DNA from: Candidatus Methanomethylophilaceae archaeon
GTDB taxonomy: Archaea > Thermoplasmatota > Thermoplasmata > Methanomassiliicoccales > Methanomethylophilaceae
DNA length: 32,221 nucleotides
Direction: 5' to 3'
Assembly (NCBI GenBank): GCA_944322255.1
Contig: CALUOK010000022.1
Coordinates: forward strand, 1-32,221
The notes under the pieces were generated by a model. The model saw nothing but the letters and a program-made list of their open reading frames with translations. It searched no databases and was not told the DNA's origin. The position numbers and the translations under genes are program-made. Below, piece after piece: positions 8,287-18,479 of this stretch. The first letter of the stretch is position 1, and each line of letters opens with the position of its first letter.

Positions 8287-10027
8287 TACTGAAGTACCTG
8301 CGCGCCCGCGAATGGGCTGCGATAGCCGTGTGCGTGGTGCTGATCGCGTGCATGGTGTACCTCGAGCTGGAGATCCCGGGATACATGTCCAGCATCACCA
8401 CCGAGATAGTGAGTCCGGACACCGACATGGACGTCGTGTACGGCGACGGCGGCATGATGCTTCTGTGCGCCTTCGGCAGCCTGGTGGTGTCCATCGTCGT
8501 CGGGGGGCTGGCGGCCTGGATAGCCACGTCGTTCTCCAAGCGCCTCAGGGAGCTGGAGTACGCGAGGGTCCAGTCGTTCTCGCTGGAGGAGATGAACAGG
8601 TTCTCCACCTCCAGCCTCATAACCCGCTCGACCAACGACATCACCCAGATCCAGATGACCACCGCCATGGGGCTCATGATCATGATCAGGGCACCAATCA
8701 TGGCCGTCTGGGCCATAATGAAGATCCTGGACAAGAACTGGGAGTGGACCGCGGCCACGGCTGTGGCAGTCGTCGTGATCGTCACGGTGATATCCGTCAT
8801 CATGATCTACGCCATCCCCCGCTTCAAGAAGATCCAGGGACTCACCGACAACGTCAACAGGGTCACCAGGGAGAACCTGGCCGGAATCCGCGTGGTCCGC
8901 GCGTACAACGCCGAATCCTACCAGGAGGAGAAGTCCGAGGTGGCCAACAGGGAGCTGACGGACACCAACCTGTCCGCCAACCGCGCGCTGGCGGTCATGT
9001 TCCCGACCATGATGCTGGTGATGAACGGTCTCGCCTTATCGATCTACTGGATCGGAGCGATACTGATCGACGCCACCGCCATGCCGATGGACAGGATGGT
9101 CCTGTTCTCTGACATGGTGGTGTTCTCGTCGTACGCCATGCAGATCGTGATGTCCTTCATCATGCTGGTCATGATCTTCATGATCCTGCCCCGTGCGATG
9201 GTGGCGTCCAAGCGCATACAGGAGGTCATCAACACCGAGCCCTCCGTCAGGGACGGGCCCGGCACCGACGCTCCCCGCCAGGGCACCGTGGAGTTCAGGA
9301 ACGTCTCATTCCGCTACCCCGGGACCTCCGGGGACGTGCTTCACAACATCAGCTTCACCGCCTCGAAGGGGGAGACCGTGGCGTTCATCGGGTCCACCGG
9401 GAGCGGGAAGACCTCTATCGTCGACCTCGTCCCCAGGTTCTACGACGCCACCGAAGGCCAGGTCCTGGTCGACGGGGTGGACGTGAGGGAGTACAGGCTC
9501 CAGGACCTGAGGGACAGGATCGGCTACGTGCCCCAGAAGGCCTTCATGTTCAAGGGGACGATAGACTCCAACGTCAGGTACGGCGACGTCTCCGCCGAGG
9601 CCACGGAGGAACAGGTCGTCAGGGCGGTGCGCATCGCCCAGGCAACCGAGTTCGTGGAGAGGAAGGAGGGGCAGTACCAGTCCGAGGTCGCCCATGGAGG
9701 GACCAACCTCTCCGGGGGCCAGAAGCAGAGGCTGTCCATCGCCAGGGCGGTGTGCCGCGACCCGGAGATCTACATCTTCGACGATTCCTTCTCGGCACTG
9801 GACTACAGGACCGACAGGGTCCTGAGGGAGACCCTCAGGAGAGAGATATCCGACGCGACGACGCTGATAGTCGCCCAGAGGATAGGGACGATAATGGACG
9901 CCGACAGGATCGTCGTCATCGACGACGGCGAGGTGGTCGGCATCGGCAGACACGAGGAGCTGCTCCGCACCTGCCCGGTGTACCTGGACATCGCCAGGTC
10001 GCAGTTCTCCGAGGAGGAGTTGGGACT

Positions 10028-10031
<4 letters not shown>
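8283..10031 (+). CDS. ABC exporter subunit A (degenerate-site half-transporter)
   Basis: Half-transporter of 582 residues: six-helix type-1 exporter membrane domain (about 1-320) fused to an ATPase domain. Walker A is GSTGSGKT (370-377), the signature is LSGGQKQ, and Walker B is IFDDS with Asp501 where the catalytic Glu normally stands. The H-loop has Gln532 (AQR) in place of His. Both changes mark the non-hydrolysing site of heterodimeric exporters such as TM287/288-type pumps (family knowledge). It starts inside the stop of regulator 2 and ends in an ATGA overlap with subunit B, so the three proteins are made together. The substrate is unknown; drugs or lipids are usual. Confidence 0.93.
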
Positions 10032-11839
<1,808 letters not shown>

Positions 11840-11896
11840 GCTGAAACCCTTTCCACAAACCCCTTAACGCCGTTGCCCCCAGTTGGATGTAACAGT

Positions 11897-11907
11897 CAAC
11901 GTTATAA
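11897..11907 (+). promoter_or_regulatory. TATA box of the putP-like gene
   Basis: The TATA-like CGTTATAAG is centred about 42 bases upstream of the chosen ATG at 11943, giving a leader of roughly 15-20 bases. Confidence 0.45.
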
Positions 11908-11942
11908 GTCCAGTACGGCGTCACATCCATCCGGTATTAAGA

Positions 11943-13481
11943 ATGGACGCAATGACAATACTGGCGTTCGTCATCTACTTCGTTGCCCTGATCATCATCG
12001 GAGTCCACTTCTGGAAGGTGAAGGACAGGGACAGCATGGAGGACTACATCCTCGGAGGTAGATCGTTCGGACCTTACGTGAGCGCCATGTCGGCGCAGGC
12101 CTCCGACATGAGCGGCTGGCTCCTGATGGGTCTCCCGGGATCCATCGTCCTCGCCGGTCTGGGACAGGCGTGGATCGGGATCGGACTGCTCATCGGATCC
12201 TACTCGTCCTGGCTCTTCGTCGCGAAGAGGCTCAGGAAACACTCAGTCGTTTCTAAAAACTCCCTTACGATGCCCGAGTTCTTCTCCAACCGCTTCGCAG
12301 ACCACAAGGGTTACCTGAGGATCGTCTGCGCCGTGGTCATCCTGTTCTTCTTCACGATCTACGTGGGATCCGGATTCAAGAGCTGCGGAATCGTCATGGA
12401 GATGCTGCTGGACGACATAGGAATGCAGATCGGAATCATCGTCGGCGGTGCCGTCATCATCCTGTACACCTTCCTCGGAGGCTACAAGGCCCTCTGCTGG
12501 ACCGACTTCTTCCAGGCCATCCTGATGGTCGTGGTCATCGTCGCCGTCCCCCTGGTCATCATCGGGGACTTCGGATGGGACAACATCACGGCCGGCTGGG
12601 ACGACATCATGACCAGAGAGGTCGACGGCATCGCGGGATACACCAGCCTGTTCTACAACGCCGGTGTGCCGATCACGCTGACCGTCGTGATATCTGGACT
12701 GGTGTGGGGTCTCGGCTACTACGGTATGCCCCACATCGTGGTCAGGTACATGTCCATCAGGAAGGTCTCCGAGATCAAGGTCGCCCGCAGGGTGTCCCTC
12801 ATCTGGGGAATCCTGGCGCTCTCGTTCATCTGCCTGATCGGAATCATGGCCGGAGTCTACCTGCCCGCCAACGGCATAGACATCCTGAACTACTCCAGCT
12901 CCGACGCTGAGTTCGTGTTCATGGAGACCGCGAAGGTCCTGTTCGAGCACTCCGCCCCGTTCATCCTCGGAGTGGTGTTCGCCGCCATCCTCGCCGCCAT
13001 CATGTCCACCGCATCCTCCCAGCTGCTGGTGTCCGCATCGTCGATCACCAACGACGTTCTGGCCAAGAGCGACAGGTTCCACATCTCCGAGAGGAATCTC
13101 CTGTGGCTGGCCAGGGGAATTGTCGTGGTCATCTCCATCATCGGAATGTGCCTGGCGCTGTTCGGAAGCGACAACATCATGGGTCTGGTTTCCTACGCCT
13201 GGTCCGGATTCGGATCCGCGTTCTCGCCTGTCATGATCCTCGCCCTGTTCTGGAAGCGCATGAACTGGCAGGGGGCCATGGCCGCCATGATCACCGGATT
13301 CGTGGTCGTCGTGTTCTGGGAGACCTTCATGGACTTCACCGGAATGTACTCCCTGTTCCCCGGATTCATCCTGGCGTTCATCGTGGCGGTCGTCGTCGCG
13401 AAGCTCACGCCGCCTCCCTCCCAGGAGGTCCTGGACGAGTTCGAGGCCGCGCAGAACTACGTGGACCCCGAAGAGGCATAA
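11943..13481 (+). CDS. Sodium/solute symporter, PutP (proline) type
   Basis: Membrane symporter of 512 residues in the sodium:solute symporter family, with about 13 hydrophobic segments and the LeuT-like core. The segment DMSGWLLMGLPG with a following AWIGIGLLIGSY is close to the Na+/proline carrier PutP of bacteria. The stretch STASSQLLVSASSITND near residue 360 is the family's sodium-site helix. It imports proline or a related compatible solute with Na+; exact specificity cannot be read from the sequence. I chose ATG 11943 (MDAMTILAF) because the longer start adds 20 polar residues before the first helix and overlaps the TATA box. It is a single gene with its own promoter and terminator. 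Confidence 0.9.
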   Translation: MDAMTILAFVIYFVALIIIGVHFWKVKDRDSMEDYILGGRSFGPYVSAMSAQASDMSGWLLMGLPGSIVLAGLGQAWIGIGLLIGSYSSWLFVAKRLRKHSVVSKNSLTMPEFFSNRFADHKGYLRIVCAVVILFFFTIYVGSGFKSCGIVMEMLLDDIGMQIGIIVGGAVIILYTFLGGYKALCWTDFFQAILMVVVIVAVPLVIIGDFGWDNITAGWDDIMTREVDGIAGYTSLFYNAGVPITLTVVISGLVWGLGYYGMPHIVVRYMSIRKVSEIKVARRVSLIWGILALSFICLIGIMAGVYLPANGIDILNYSSSDAEFVFMETAKVLFEHSAPFILGVVFAAILAAIMSTASSQLLVSASSITNDVLAKSDRFHISERNLLWLARGIVVVISIIGMCLALFGSDNIMGLVSYAWSGFGSAFSPVMILALFWKRMNWQGAMAAMITGFVVVVFWETFMDFTGMYSLFPGFILAFIVAVVVAKLTPPPSQEVLDEFEAAQNYVDPEEA

Positions 13482-13494
13482 ACCCTACAATCAA

Positions 13495-13518
13495 GGCCCC
13501 GCAAGGGGCCCACCTTTC
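13495..13518 (+). terminator. Terminator of the putP-like gene
   Basis: A perfect stem GGCCCC-GCAA-GGGGCC (13495-13510) begins 13 bases after the stop and is followed by CACCTTTC. A stronger T-run (GGTTTTTT) occurs 20 bases further on. Confidence 0.6.
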
Positions 13519-13554
13519 AACACATTCTCTGGTTTTTTCCTGCGTCGACGGACA

Positions 13555-13814
13555 TCACTCCACCCCGTCTTCACTCCCCATCGCCCAGATGCCAGCCATG
13601 TCGAGATAGCTCGTAAACGGTATCCCGCGGAACACACCTCCAGTGTATCTGATGCGGTTGTTGTTCCCGCTGACGGTCCTCTCAATGTTAGGTATGCAGT
13701 GGATGCTCTTGTCCGCGAACGAGTCCAGAACAACGATGAAGCTGTTGTACGGATCTGAATCCTCAAGCAACCCGGGGTGCTGGGTCGTCATGATGAACTG
13801 GCCGCTCTTCTCCT
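13555..13814 (-). pseudogene. C-terminal remnant of an AAA-type ATPase, cut by the IS630 element
   Basis: The minus-strand frame contains SGQFIMTTQHPGLLED followed by the C-terminal motif NNNRIRYTGGVFRGIP. Both are typical of the end of AAA15/AAA21-type ABC-like ATPases (the switch/His region and the YxxGxFxGIP tail). No start, Walker A or Walker B is present. The frame ends at a TAG exactly where the IS630 element begins. Beyond the element, in the direction where the N-terminal part should continue (14970-15060), the DNA is AT-rich and non-coding, so the rest of the gene has been lost. Such ATPases often belong to phage-defence or overcoming-lysogeny-like systems. An internal ATG could still express 78 residues, but function is unlikely. 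Confidence 0.55.
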
Positions 13815-13815
13815 A

Positions 13816-14967
13816 GTGAATTACTTTACTTTTTAACTAACTATAAATTCATCAACGGCATCCATTAATCATGGCAAGGCCGATTAGCAAGACGGTTTCC
13901 ATGGATGTGACGGATGAGGAGATCGAAGGAATGATGAAGGACCTCAGGTCCTCGATTTCGGACAAGAAGGCGCTCAAGGCCATCGAACGTCTGTACTTCA
14001 TCAAGATGAGACGTGCCGGTGTCGAGATGTCCAAGGCGATGGAGATCTCGGACATCTCCAAACCGACCGCATACGAGTGGCTGGATGACTGGAACCAGCA
14101 CGGTCTCGAATCCGTCATCCCCAACTATGCCGGCGGGGCACCCCGCCGGCTGAATGACGAGCAGCTCGAGGCCGTCAAGGACGAGCTGAGGAAGCATGAC
14201 ATGACCACCGAGGAGATACAGGCCTTCATCTCCGATAGGTTCGGGGTCGAATACACCAAGAAGCAGGTGGCGGTGAGGATGCGCGGTCTGGGGCTTCACT
14301 TCGCGAAGCCCTACGATCACGATTACCGTGCCCCCGACGATGCCGAGTCTAGTTTAAAAAAAACGTCCGCTGGGCGCTGGCATCTCTGAGTCGGAAGGAG
14401 CGCAGGCATGCCGTCATAGGCTTCCTGGATGAGTCCAACAAGGAGATCAACGCCAGTTCCGTCCGTCTTTGGTCCGAATCCAGGCCGACCCGTATGATAA
14501 ACTACTCCCTGGACGTCGTCAAGGTGAGCGGCTTCTATGCCCTGAACGGGCAGTCCGTCATCCGGCGTCTCGACGACGCGACGGCGCCCAGCATCTGCAA
14601 GATGCTGGAAGCCGTCCGCGAGGCCAATCCCGGACGCCCGATTGTGATGATTCTCGACAACGCATCCAACCATCATTCGAGACTGGTGACTGGAAAGGCC
14701 TCGGAACTGGAGATAAAACTGGCTTTCATGCCGCCTTATTCGCCACAGTACAATCCCATCGAGCAGATCTGGAAGTGCGTGAAGCGCGAGATCTCCAAGA
14801 ACTTCATCATCGACAAGGACGAGCTGTTCTGGCTGATTGAATCGGTGTTCATGGAGAAGTCTGCTTCAAAAGGCTACGCCAAGTCATGGATGAGGAAGTT
14901 CCTGCCGAAGAAGATGAGGAACAAGATCCTTTCATCGAGAGTTAGTTAATTATGTTAGGTTATTAAC
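13816..14967 (+). mobile_element. Complete IS630-family insertion sequence
   Basis: A 1152-bp element flanked by TA dinucleotides (13814-13815 and 14968-14969), as expected for the TA target duplication of IS630 elements. The ends are imperfect inverted repeats of about 30 bp. The left end begins GTGAATTAC and the right end, read inward, GTTAATAAC. Both share a perfect inner block, TTAACTAACT (13833-13842) and its complement (14940-14949). Inside is one transposase in two frames. The element is more AT-rich at its ends than the surrounding genome. Confidence 0.85.
13871..14949 (+). CDS. IS630-family DDE transposase made by -1 frameshifting
   Basis: The N-terminal part (13871-14389 if not shifted) holds a helix-turn-helix region (SKAMEISDISKPTAYEWLDDW) and a second HTH-like domain. 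The catalytic part is in the -1 frame. It begins near 14359 and carries the DDE residues: GFLDESNKE, ILDNASNHH and YSPQYNPIEQIWK. The frames meet at 14353-14363, T TTA AAA AAA AC, a perfect X XXY YYZ slippery heptamer, giving a 359-residue fusion. The catalytic frame has an ATG only at 14494, after the first Asp, so a separately started product would be inactive. Without the shift, ribosomes stop at the TGA ending at 14389. Frameshifting is known in this family; here it is read from sequence only. Confidence 0.87.
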
Positions 14968-14969
14968 TA

Positions 14970-15159
14970 TTATCACCAATTTTCACTGCCTATTAACGAA
15001 TATTGAATTTTTACAAAAACATTAAATATAATAATCGAAAAAGTCACTGAAATAGAATCTCTTGACAGGAATTCTTTTTGCGTCTCATTTTCATCTGCAC
15101 GTTTTCAGACCCTCTCCGAGTGCCCAAACCTTCAACAACCTCCCCTCCTTCCGGCCCTC
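14970..15159. other. AT-rich stretch without a recognisable gene
   Basis: Between the IS630 right end and the yigZ-like gene I see no reading frame of note. About 14990-15060 is very AT-rich and may hold the promoter of the yigZ-like gene, but no single TATA box stands out at the usual distance. Confidence 0.4.
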
Positions 15160-15786
15160 ATGGACCGCATCTCCGACTACGACACCGTGACCGGCGTCTG
15201 CGAGGACGAGCTCACCCTGAAGGGCTCCCGCTTCATCGGCATCATCATGCCATGCCCGGACGAGTCGTGCATCCAGGCAAACATAGCGAAGGTCATGGAG
15301 AGGTACAGGGACGCCACCCACTACTGCTACGCCGCCATCTACAACGGCTCGGAGAAGAAGGAGAGGTCCAGCGACAACGGCGAACCCTCGGGCACCGCCG
15401 GGAAGCCCATCCTATTCACGCTCAAGGGAACCGGGCTCTCAGACGTCATGTCCGTGGTGGTCAGGTACTTCGGAGGCACACTCCTCGGTACCGGCGGCCT
15501 GGTGCACGCCTACACGGAGACGTCCAAGCTCGCGCTGCAGAAGGTCCAGAGGACAAGCAGGCGCGCCTGCGCGGTGTACAGGTTCACCCTCGACTACGGC
15601 TACTACAGCCAGTTCGAGAACAAGATGCGCGACATCATGGCCAGGAGGCCGGAGTGCGAGTACTCGGACAAGGTCGATGTCAGGGCATGGATCCCCATGG
15701 GCAGGGACGAGGAGTTCGAGCGCAGGATCACCGACCTGACCGAGAGGCACGTCAGGCTGTGGAAGATGGACGACGAGTACATCTGA
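15160..15786 (+). CDS. YigZ/IMPACT family protein (UPF0029)
   Basis: Cytoplasmic protein of 208 residues, the usual length for YigZ. The N-terminal domain (about 1-130) has the diagnostic motifs SDNGEPSGTAGKPI and VVRYFGGTLLGTGGLVHAY. The C-terminal 70 residues form the ferredoxin-like domain resembling EF-G domain IV. Family members are linked to translation control (eukaryotic IMPACT) or to peptidase associations, but the bacterial and archaeal role is not settled. The start follows from the conserved N-terminus; no clear ribosome-binding site is seen. It is followed by a separate ABC-F unit rather than an operon partner. Confidence 0.9.
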   Translation: MDRISDYDTVTGVCEDELTLKGSRFIGIIMPCPDESCIQANIAKVMERYRDATHYCYAAIYNGSEKKERSSDNGEPSGTAGKPILFTLKGTGLSDVMSVVVRYFGGTLLGTGGLVHAYTETSKLALQKVQRTSRRACAVYRFTLDYGYYSQFENKMRDIMARRPECEYSDKVDVRAWIPMGRDEEFERRITDLTERHVRLWKMDDEYI

Positions 15787-16009
15787 TCCGCACATCTTCA
15801 ATTTTGATTTCAATAGAATTTTTATTCAATTTGAACTTAAATTGAGCGTCTGTTCAAGTGAATCGGAACCGTCTCCTGAGACCATCAAGCCTCCAAAGGA
15901 CTGCCGGGGATCTTGTAACGAGAATCGCATGGTCGAAAGTCGCGGAATCCGACGAGGCCCGATTGGAGGGACCGAATCCGATATCAAACATGACTTGTTA
16001 ATCCAGGCC
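15787..16009 (+). other. Leader region of the ABC-F gene
   Basis: Non-coding by inspection. The first 50 bases are AT-rich (TTGATTTCAATAGAATTT) and may carry a promoter. From 15860 on it is GC-rich with a small GTCTC-CT-GAGAC hairpin at 15871-15882. A TATA-like GATATCAAAC (about 15980) sits about 25 bases before the ATG, so either a leaderless or a long-leader transcript is possible. Long leaders often control antibiotic-protecting ABC-F genes in bacteria, but nothing here proves that. Confidence 0.35.
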
Positions 16010-17824
16010 ATGCTCATCAAAGCCCAGTCCATCACCAAGGCCTTCGGACCACACAAGGTCCTCAAGGACGTCAGCCTCCAGATCAACGAAGGCGACAGCA
16101 TCGGCCTGATAGGTGTGAACGGGGCGGGCAAGACGACATTCCTGAAGATCATGCTGGGCGAGATGAAGCCGGACACCGGCGAGCTCACCCGCAACACCGA
16201 GAGGATTGGCTACCTCGAGCAGTTCGCCGAGGACTCACCGGACGTCACCGTCCGCGACGTGCTTGGAAGACCCTACGGCCACATTGAGAACATCAGGCGC
16301 AGGCTCAGGGAGATCGAGGAGCAGATGGTCACCGGCGGCGACATCGACTGGAACGCCCTGGCCGAGGAGAACGCGGCGCTGGAGTCCCAGCTCGCCAAGT
16401 CCGACATGGACGACGAGGGGAACAAGATGGCCGCCCTGGAGAGGGTGGGGCTGTCGAAGGACCTCATGGACCGCCCTATGTCCACCCTCTCCGGAGGGGA
16501 GAGGACCAAGGTCATGCTCTCCAGAATCGTGGTCCAGGCCAACGACTGCGACATCCTCGTCATGGACGAGCCCACCTCCCACCTGGACATCACCACGGTG
16601 GAGTGGCTGGAGGACTATCTGATCGATTCTCACTGCTCGGTCCTGGTCATCAGCCATGACAGGTACTTCCTCGACAAGATCGCCACCAGGATGCTGGAGA
16701 TCGACCACGGGAAGTCGCGCGAGTACAAGGGCAACTACTCCGACTTCATAATGAAGAAGATGATCGACCTGGACCGCATGGAGAAGGAGTACAGGAAATA
16801 CGCCACCCAGAAGAAGAAGCAGGAGGAGATCGCCAGGCAGCTCCACGCCGACCAGTGGTACATGACCACCCACAAGACCAGGGAGAAGCTCATCGCCAAG
16901 ATGGAGGAGAAGGAGAAGCCCGAGAAGAACAGGGAGATCACCGTCAGGATCCAGGCGGCCCACAAGTCCGGGAAGAACGTCATCACCACCAAGAACCTCA
17001 GCGTCGAGTACGACGGCAGGACCGTCCTGTCCGGGGTGGACCTGGACATCCAGAAGGGCGACAAGATCGGCATCTTCGGAGCCAACGGCGAGGGGAAGTC
17101 CACACTGGTGAAGGCGCTGCTGGGGCTGATTCCATCCAAGGGGGACCTGTGGGTCGCGCCCGGGGCCAAGATCGGGTACTACTCCCAGAACCACGAGCGC
17201 CTGGACATGAAGCTCACCGCCGAGGAGCAGCTGCTGCAGGTCACCGGGAAGGAGCGCAGGGGCGAGGTCAGGAAGCTCCTGGCCAGGTTCCTGCTGTTCG
17301 GCGAGGAGGTCGAGAGGCCCATATCCACCCTGTCCGGCGGCCAGAGGGCCAGGGTCGCCCTGTGCCTGATGCTGCTGGACGAGACCAACGTCCTGGTGCT
17401 CGACGAGCCCACCAACTACCTGGACATCCCGGCGAAGCACGCCGTGGAGGAGGCGCTGGTGGAGTACGACGGCACCATCATCACCGTCACCCACGACAGG
17501 TACTTCCTGGACACCGTCTGCACCAGCGTCATCGAGGTGAAGGACGGCACCGCCGTGGAGCACACCGGCACCTACTCCGAGCTCAGGGGAAGGCCCAACG
17601 TCAGGGAGGTGGTCATGGACGCTGACGAGTACCGCGTGCTGGCACCGTTCACCAACTGGGTCACCGGGAGGAAGTACGCCAAGGGCGACAGAGTCCTCAT
17701 CACCCCGGCGGAGCAGAAGAGCTACCAGTGGGCCCTGGACCAGGGCAAGCTCAAGAAAACCGGCGGTCGCCAGAGGAAGAAGGTGGACCTGGACAAGAAC
17801 CCGGATCCGAAGGCGAGGAGATGA
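16010..17824 (+). CDS. ABC-F family ATPase (ribosome-associated)
   Basis: Soluble protein of 604 residues with two ATPase domains and no membrane segment, the hallmark of ABC-F translation or ribosome-protection factors. Domain 1 has Walker A GVNGAGKT (35-42), signature LSGGERTK and DEPTSHLD. Domain 2 has Walker A GANGEGKS, signature LSGGQRAR and DEPTNYLD. The inter-domain linker is Lys/Glu-rich and helical, and would reach toward the ribosomal peptidyl-transfer region. A short basic tail follows. ATG 16010 (MLIKAQSITKAFG) is chosen because domain 1 starts there; the upstream frame (TTG) encodes no ABC-like sequence. Its stop overlaps the next start by ATGA. Such genes are commoner in Firmicutes than in archaea, so transfer is plausible. 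Confidence 0.92.
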   Translation: MLIKAQSITKAFGPHKVLKDVSLQINEGDSIGLIGVNGAGKTTFLKIMLGEMKPDTGELTRNTERIGYLEQFAEDSPDVTVRDVLGRPYGHIENIRRRLREIEEQMVTGGDIDWNALAEENAALESQLAKSDMDDEGNKMAALERVGLSKDLMDRPMSTLSGGERTKVMLSRIVVQANDCDILVMDEPTSHLDITTVEWLEDYLIDSHCSVLVISHDRYFLDKIATRMLEIDHGKSREYKGNYSDFIMKKMIDLDRMEKEYRKYATQKKKQEEIARQLHADQWYMTTHKTREKLIAKMEEKEKPEKNREITVRIQAAHKSGKNVITTKNLSVEYDGRTVLSGVDLDIQKGDKIGIFGANGEGKSTLVKALLGLIPSKGDLWVAPGAKIGYYSQNHERLDMKLTAEEQLLQVTGKERRGEVRKLLARFLLFGEEVERPISTLSGGQRARVALCLMLLDETNVLVLDEPTNYLDIPAKHAVEEALVEYDGTIITVTHDRYFLDTVCTSVIEVKDGTAVEHTGTYSELRGRPNVREVVMDADEYRVLAPFTNWVTGRKYAKGDRVLITPAEQKSYQWALDQGKLKKTGGRQRKKVDLDKNPDPKARR

Positions 17825-18156
17825 ACGACTCCGAACTGATCGCGAAGGTCCGCGGATCCATGCACGGACAGATCCTGTCCAGAGGGTACGCCGCACCCGT
17901 CGACGTGCTGATGGACATCGGCGCGCTGTCCAAGGAGGACTACGAGGCGTGGAGGCGCGGGAAGGTGGACTACCTTGAGAGGGTCTGCAGGATGAACCTG
18001 CACAAGCTGTCCACGATGATGAAGGCGGTCCGCGCCTACGCCCGCGAGAACGGTCTGAAGCCGTCGTTCACGGGATACAACCAGTGGGGCGTGAAGGGGA
18101 GATCGCCCAGACTCAGATTCAGCAAGAGCGACGACCCCGGGATCGAGAGGAACTAA
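17821..18156 (+). CDS. Small conserved hypothetical protein coupled to ABC-F
   Basis: Basic soluble protein of 111 residues that overlaps the ABC-F stop by four bases, so the two are translationally coupled. The segment GYAAPVDVLMDIGALSKEDYEAW, followed by VDYLERVCRMNLHKLSTMMK and a C-terminal LRFSKS, resembles small uncharacterised proteins common in Firmicutes (from memory, not searched). No catalytic motif is visible. The coupling suggests a role with the ABC-F protein or joint acquisition. ATG 17821 is chosen because the longer frame lies entirely inside the ABC-F gene. Confidence 0.8.
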   Translation: MNDSELIAKVRGSMHGQILSRGYAAPVDVLMDIGALSKEDYEAWRRGKVDYLERVCRMNLHKLSTMMKAVRAYARENGLKPSFTGYNQWGVKGRSPRLRFSKSDDPGIERN

Positions 18157-18249
18157 CGCACTACGTGGATCCGGAACGCGTCAAGAAGAAAGATGGTTGT
18201 TAAGATGTTTCATTGACGGCCGGAGCCGTCCGGTGAACCTTTTAAGGCA

Positions 18250-18411
18250 TCACTCGAGAGCGCTGGAGGGGCACTCGTCGATGCAGGCACCGCAGTCGAT
18301 GCACTTGGCGGCGTCGATCACGGCGATGTCGTCGCAGGTGATAGCACCCTCGGGGCAGACATCGACGCAGGCTCCACAGCCGACACACTCGGACTCTTTG
18401 ACTGTTACCAT
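18250..18411 (-). CDS. Small 2[4Fe-4S] ferredoxin
   Basis: A 53-residue bacterial-type ferredoxin. Two clusters are predicted from CVGCGACVDVC-P (Cys 9, 12, 15, 19) and CIDCGACIDEC-P (Cys 37, 40, 43, 47), with the normal CxxCxxCxxxCP spacing. It is a cytoplasmic low-potential electron carrier. It lies 68 bases downstream of pylD on the same strand with its own TATA box, so it can be transcribed alone or with the pyl genes. It could supply electrons to radical-SAM PylB or to the energy metabolism of the methanogen; the sequence does not decide this. Confidence 0.93.
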   Translation of the reverse strand: MVTVKESECVGCGACVDVCPEGAITCDDIAVIDAAKCIDCGACIDECPSSALE

Positions 18412-18443
18412 CTTGATAACCTCGAGAGCGCGGACTGTTCGAC

Positions 18444-18456
18444 CATATAAAAACCC
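18444..18456 (-). promoter_or_regulatory. Ferredoxin TATA box
   Basis: On the minus strand GGGTTTTTATATGG lies about 38 bases upstream of the ferredoxin ATG. This predicts a start of transcription 25 bases later and a leader of roughly 10-15 bases. Confidence 0.6.
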
Positions 18457-18479
18457 TCCGAACGAATGGTAAGGGGAGG

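Noticed and set aside
11883-11942. Upstream ATG start for the PutP-type symporter
   Set aside because: It would add 20 polar residues before the first membrane helix and place the TATA box within the gene.
15842-16009. N-terminal extension of the ABC-F protein from a TTG start
   Set aside because: The extension has no ABC-F similarity and atypical codon use; the ATP-binding domain begins at ATG 16010.
18253-18431. Direct repeat CTCGAGAGCGC at 18253-18263 and 18421-18431 flanking the ferredoxin gene
   Set aside because: Only 11 bases long, one copy lies inside codons for the C-terminus, and no mobile-element feature is attached; probably chance in GC-rich DNA.
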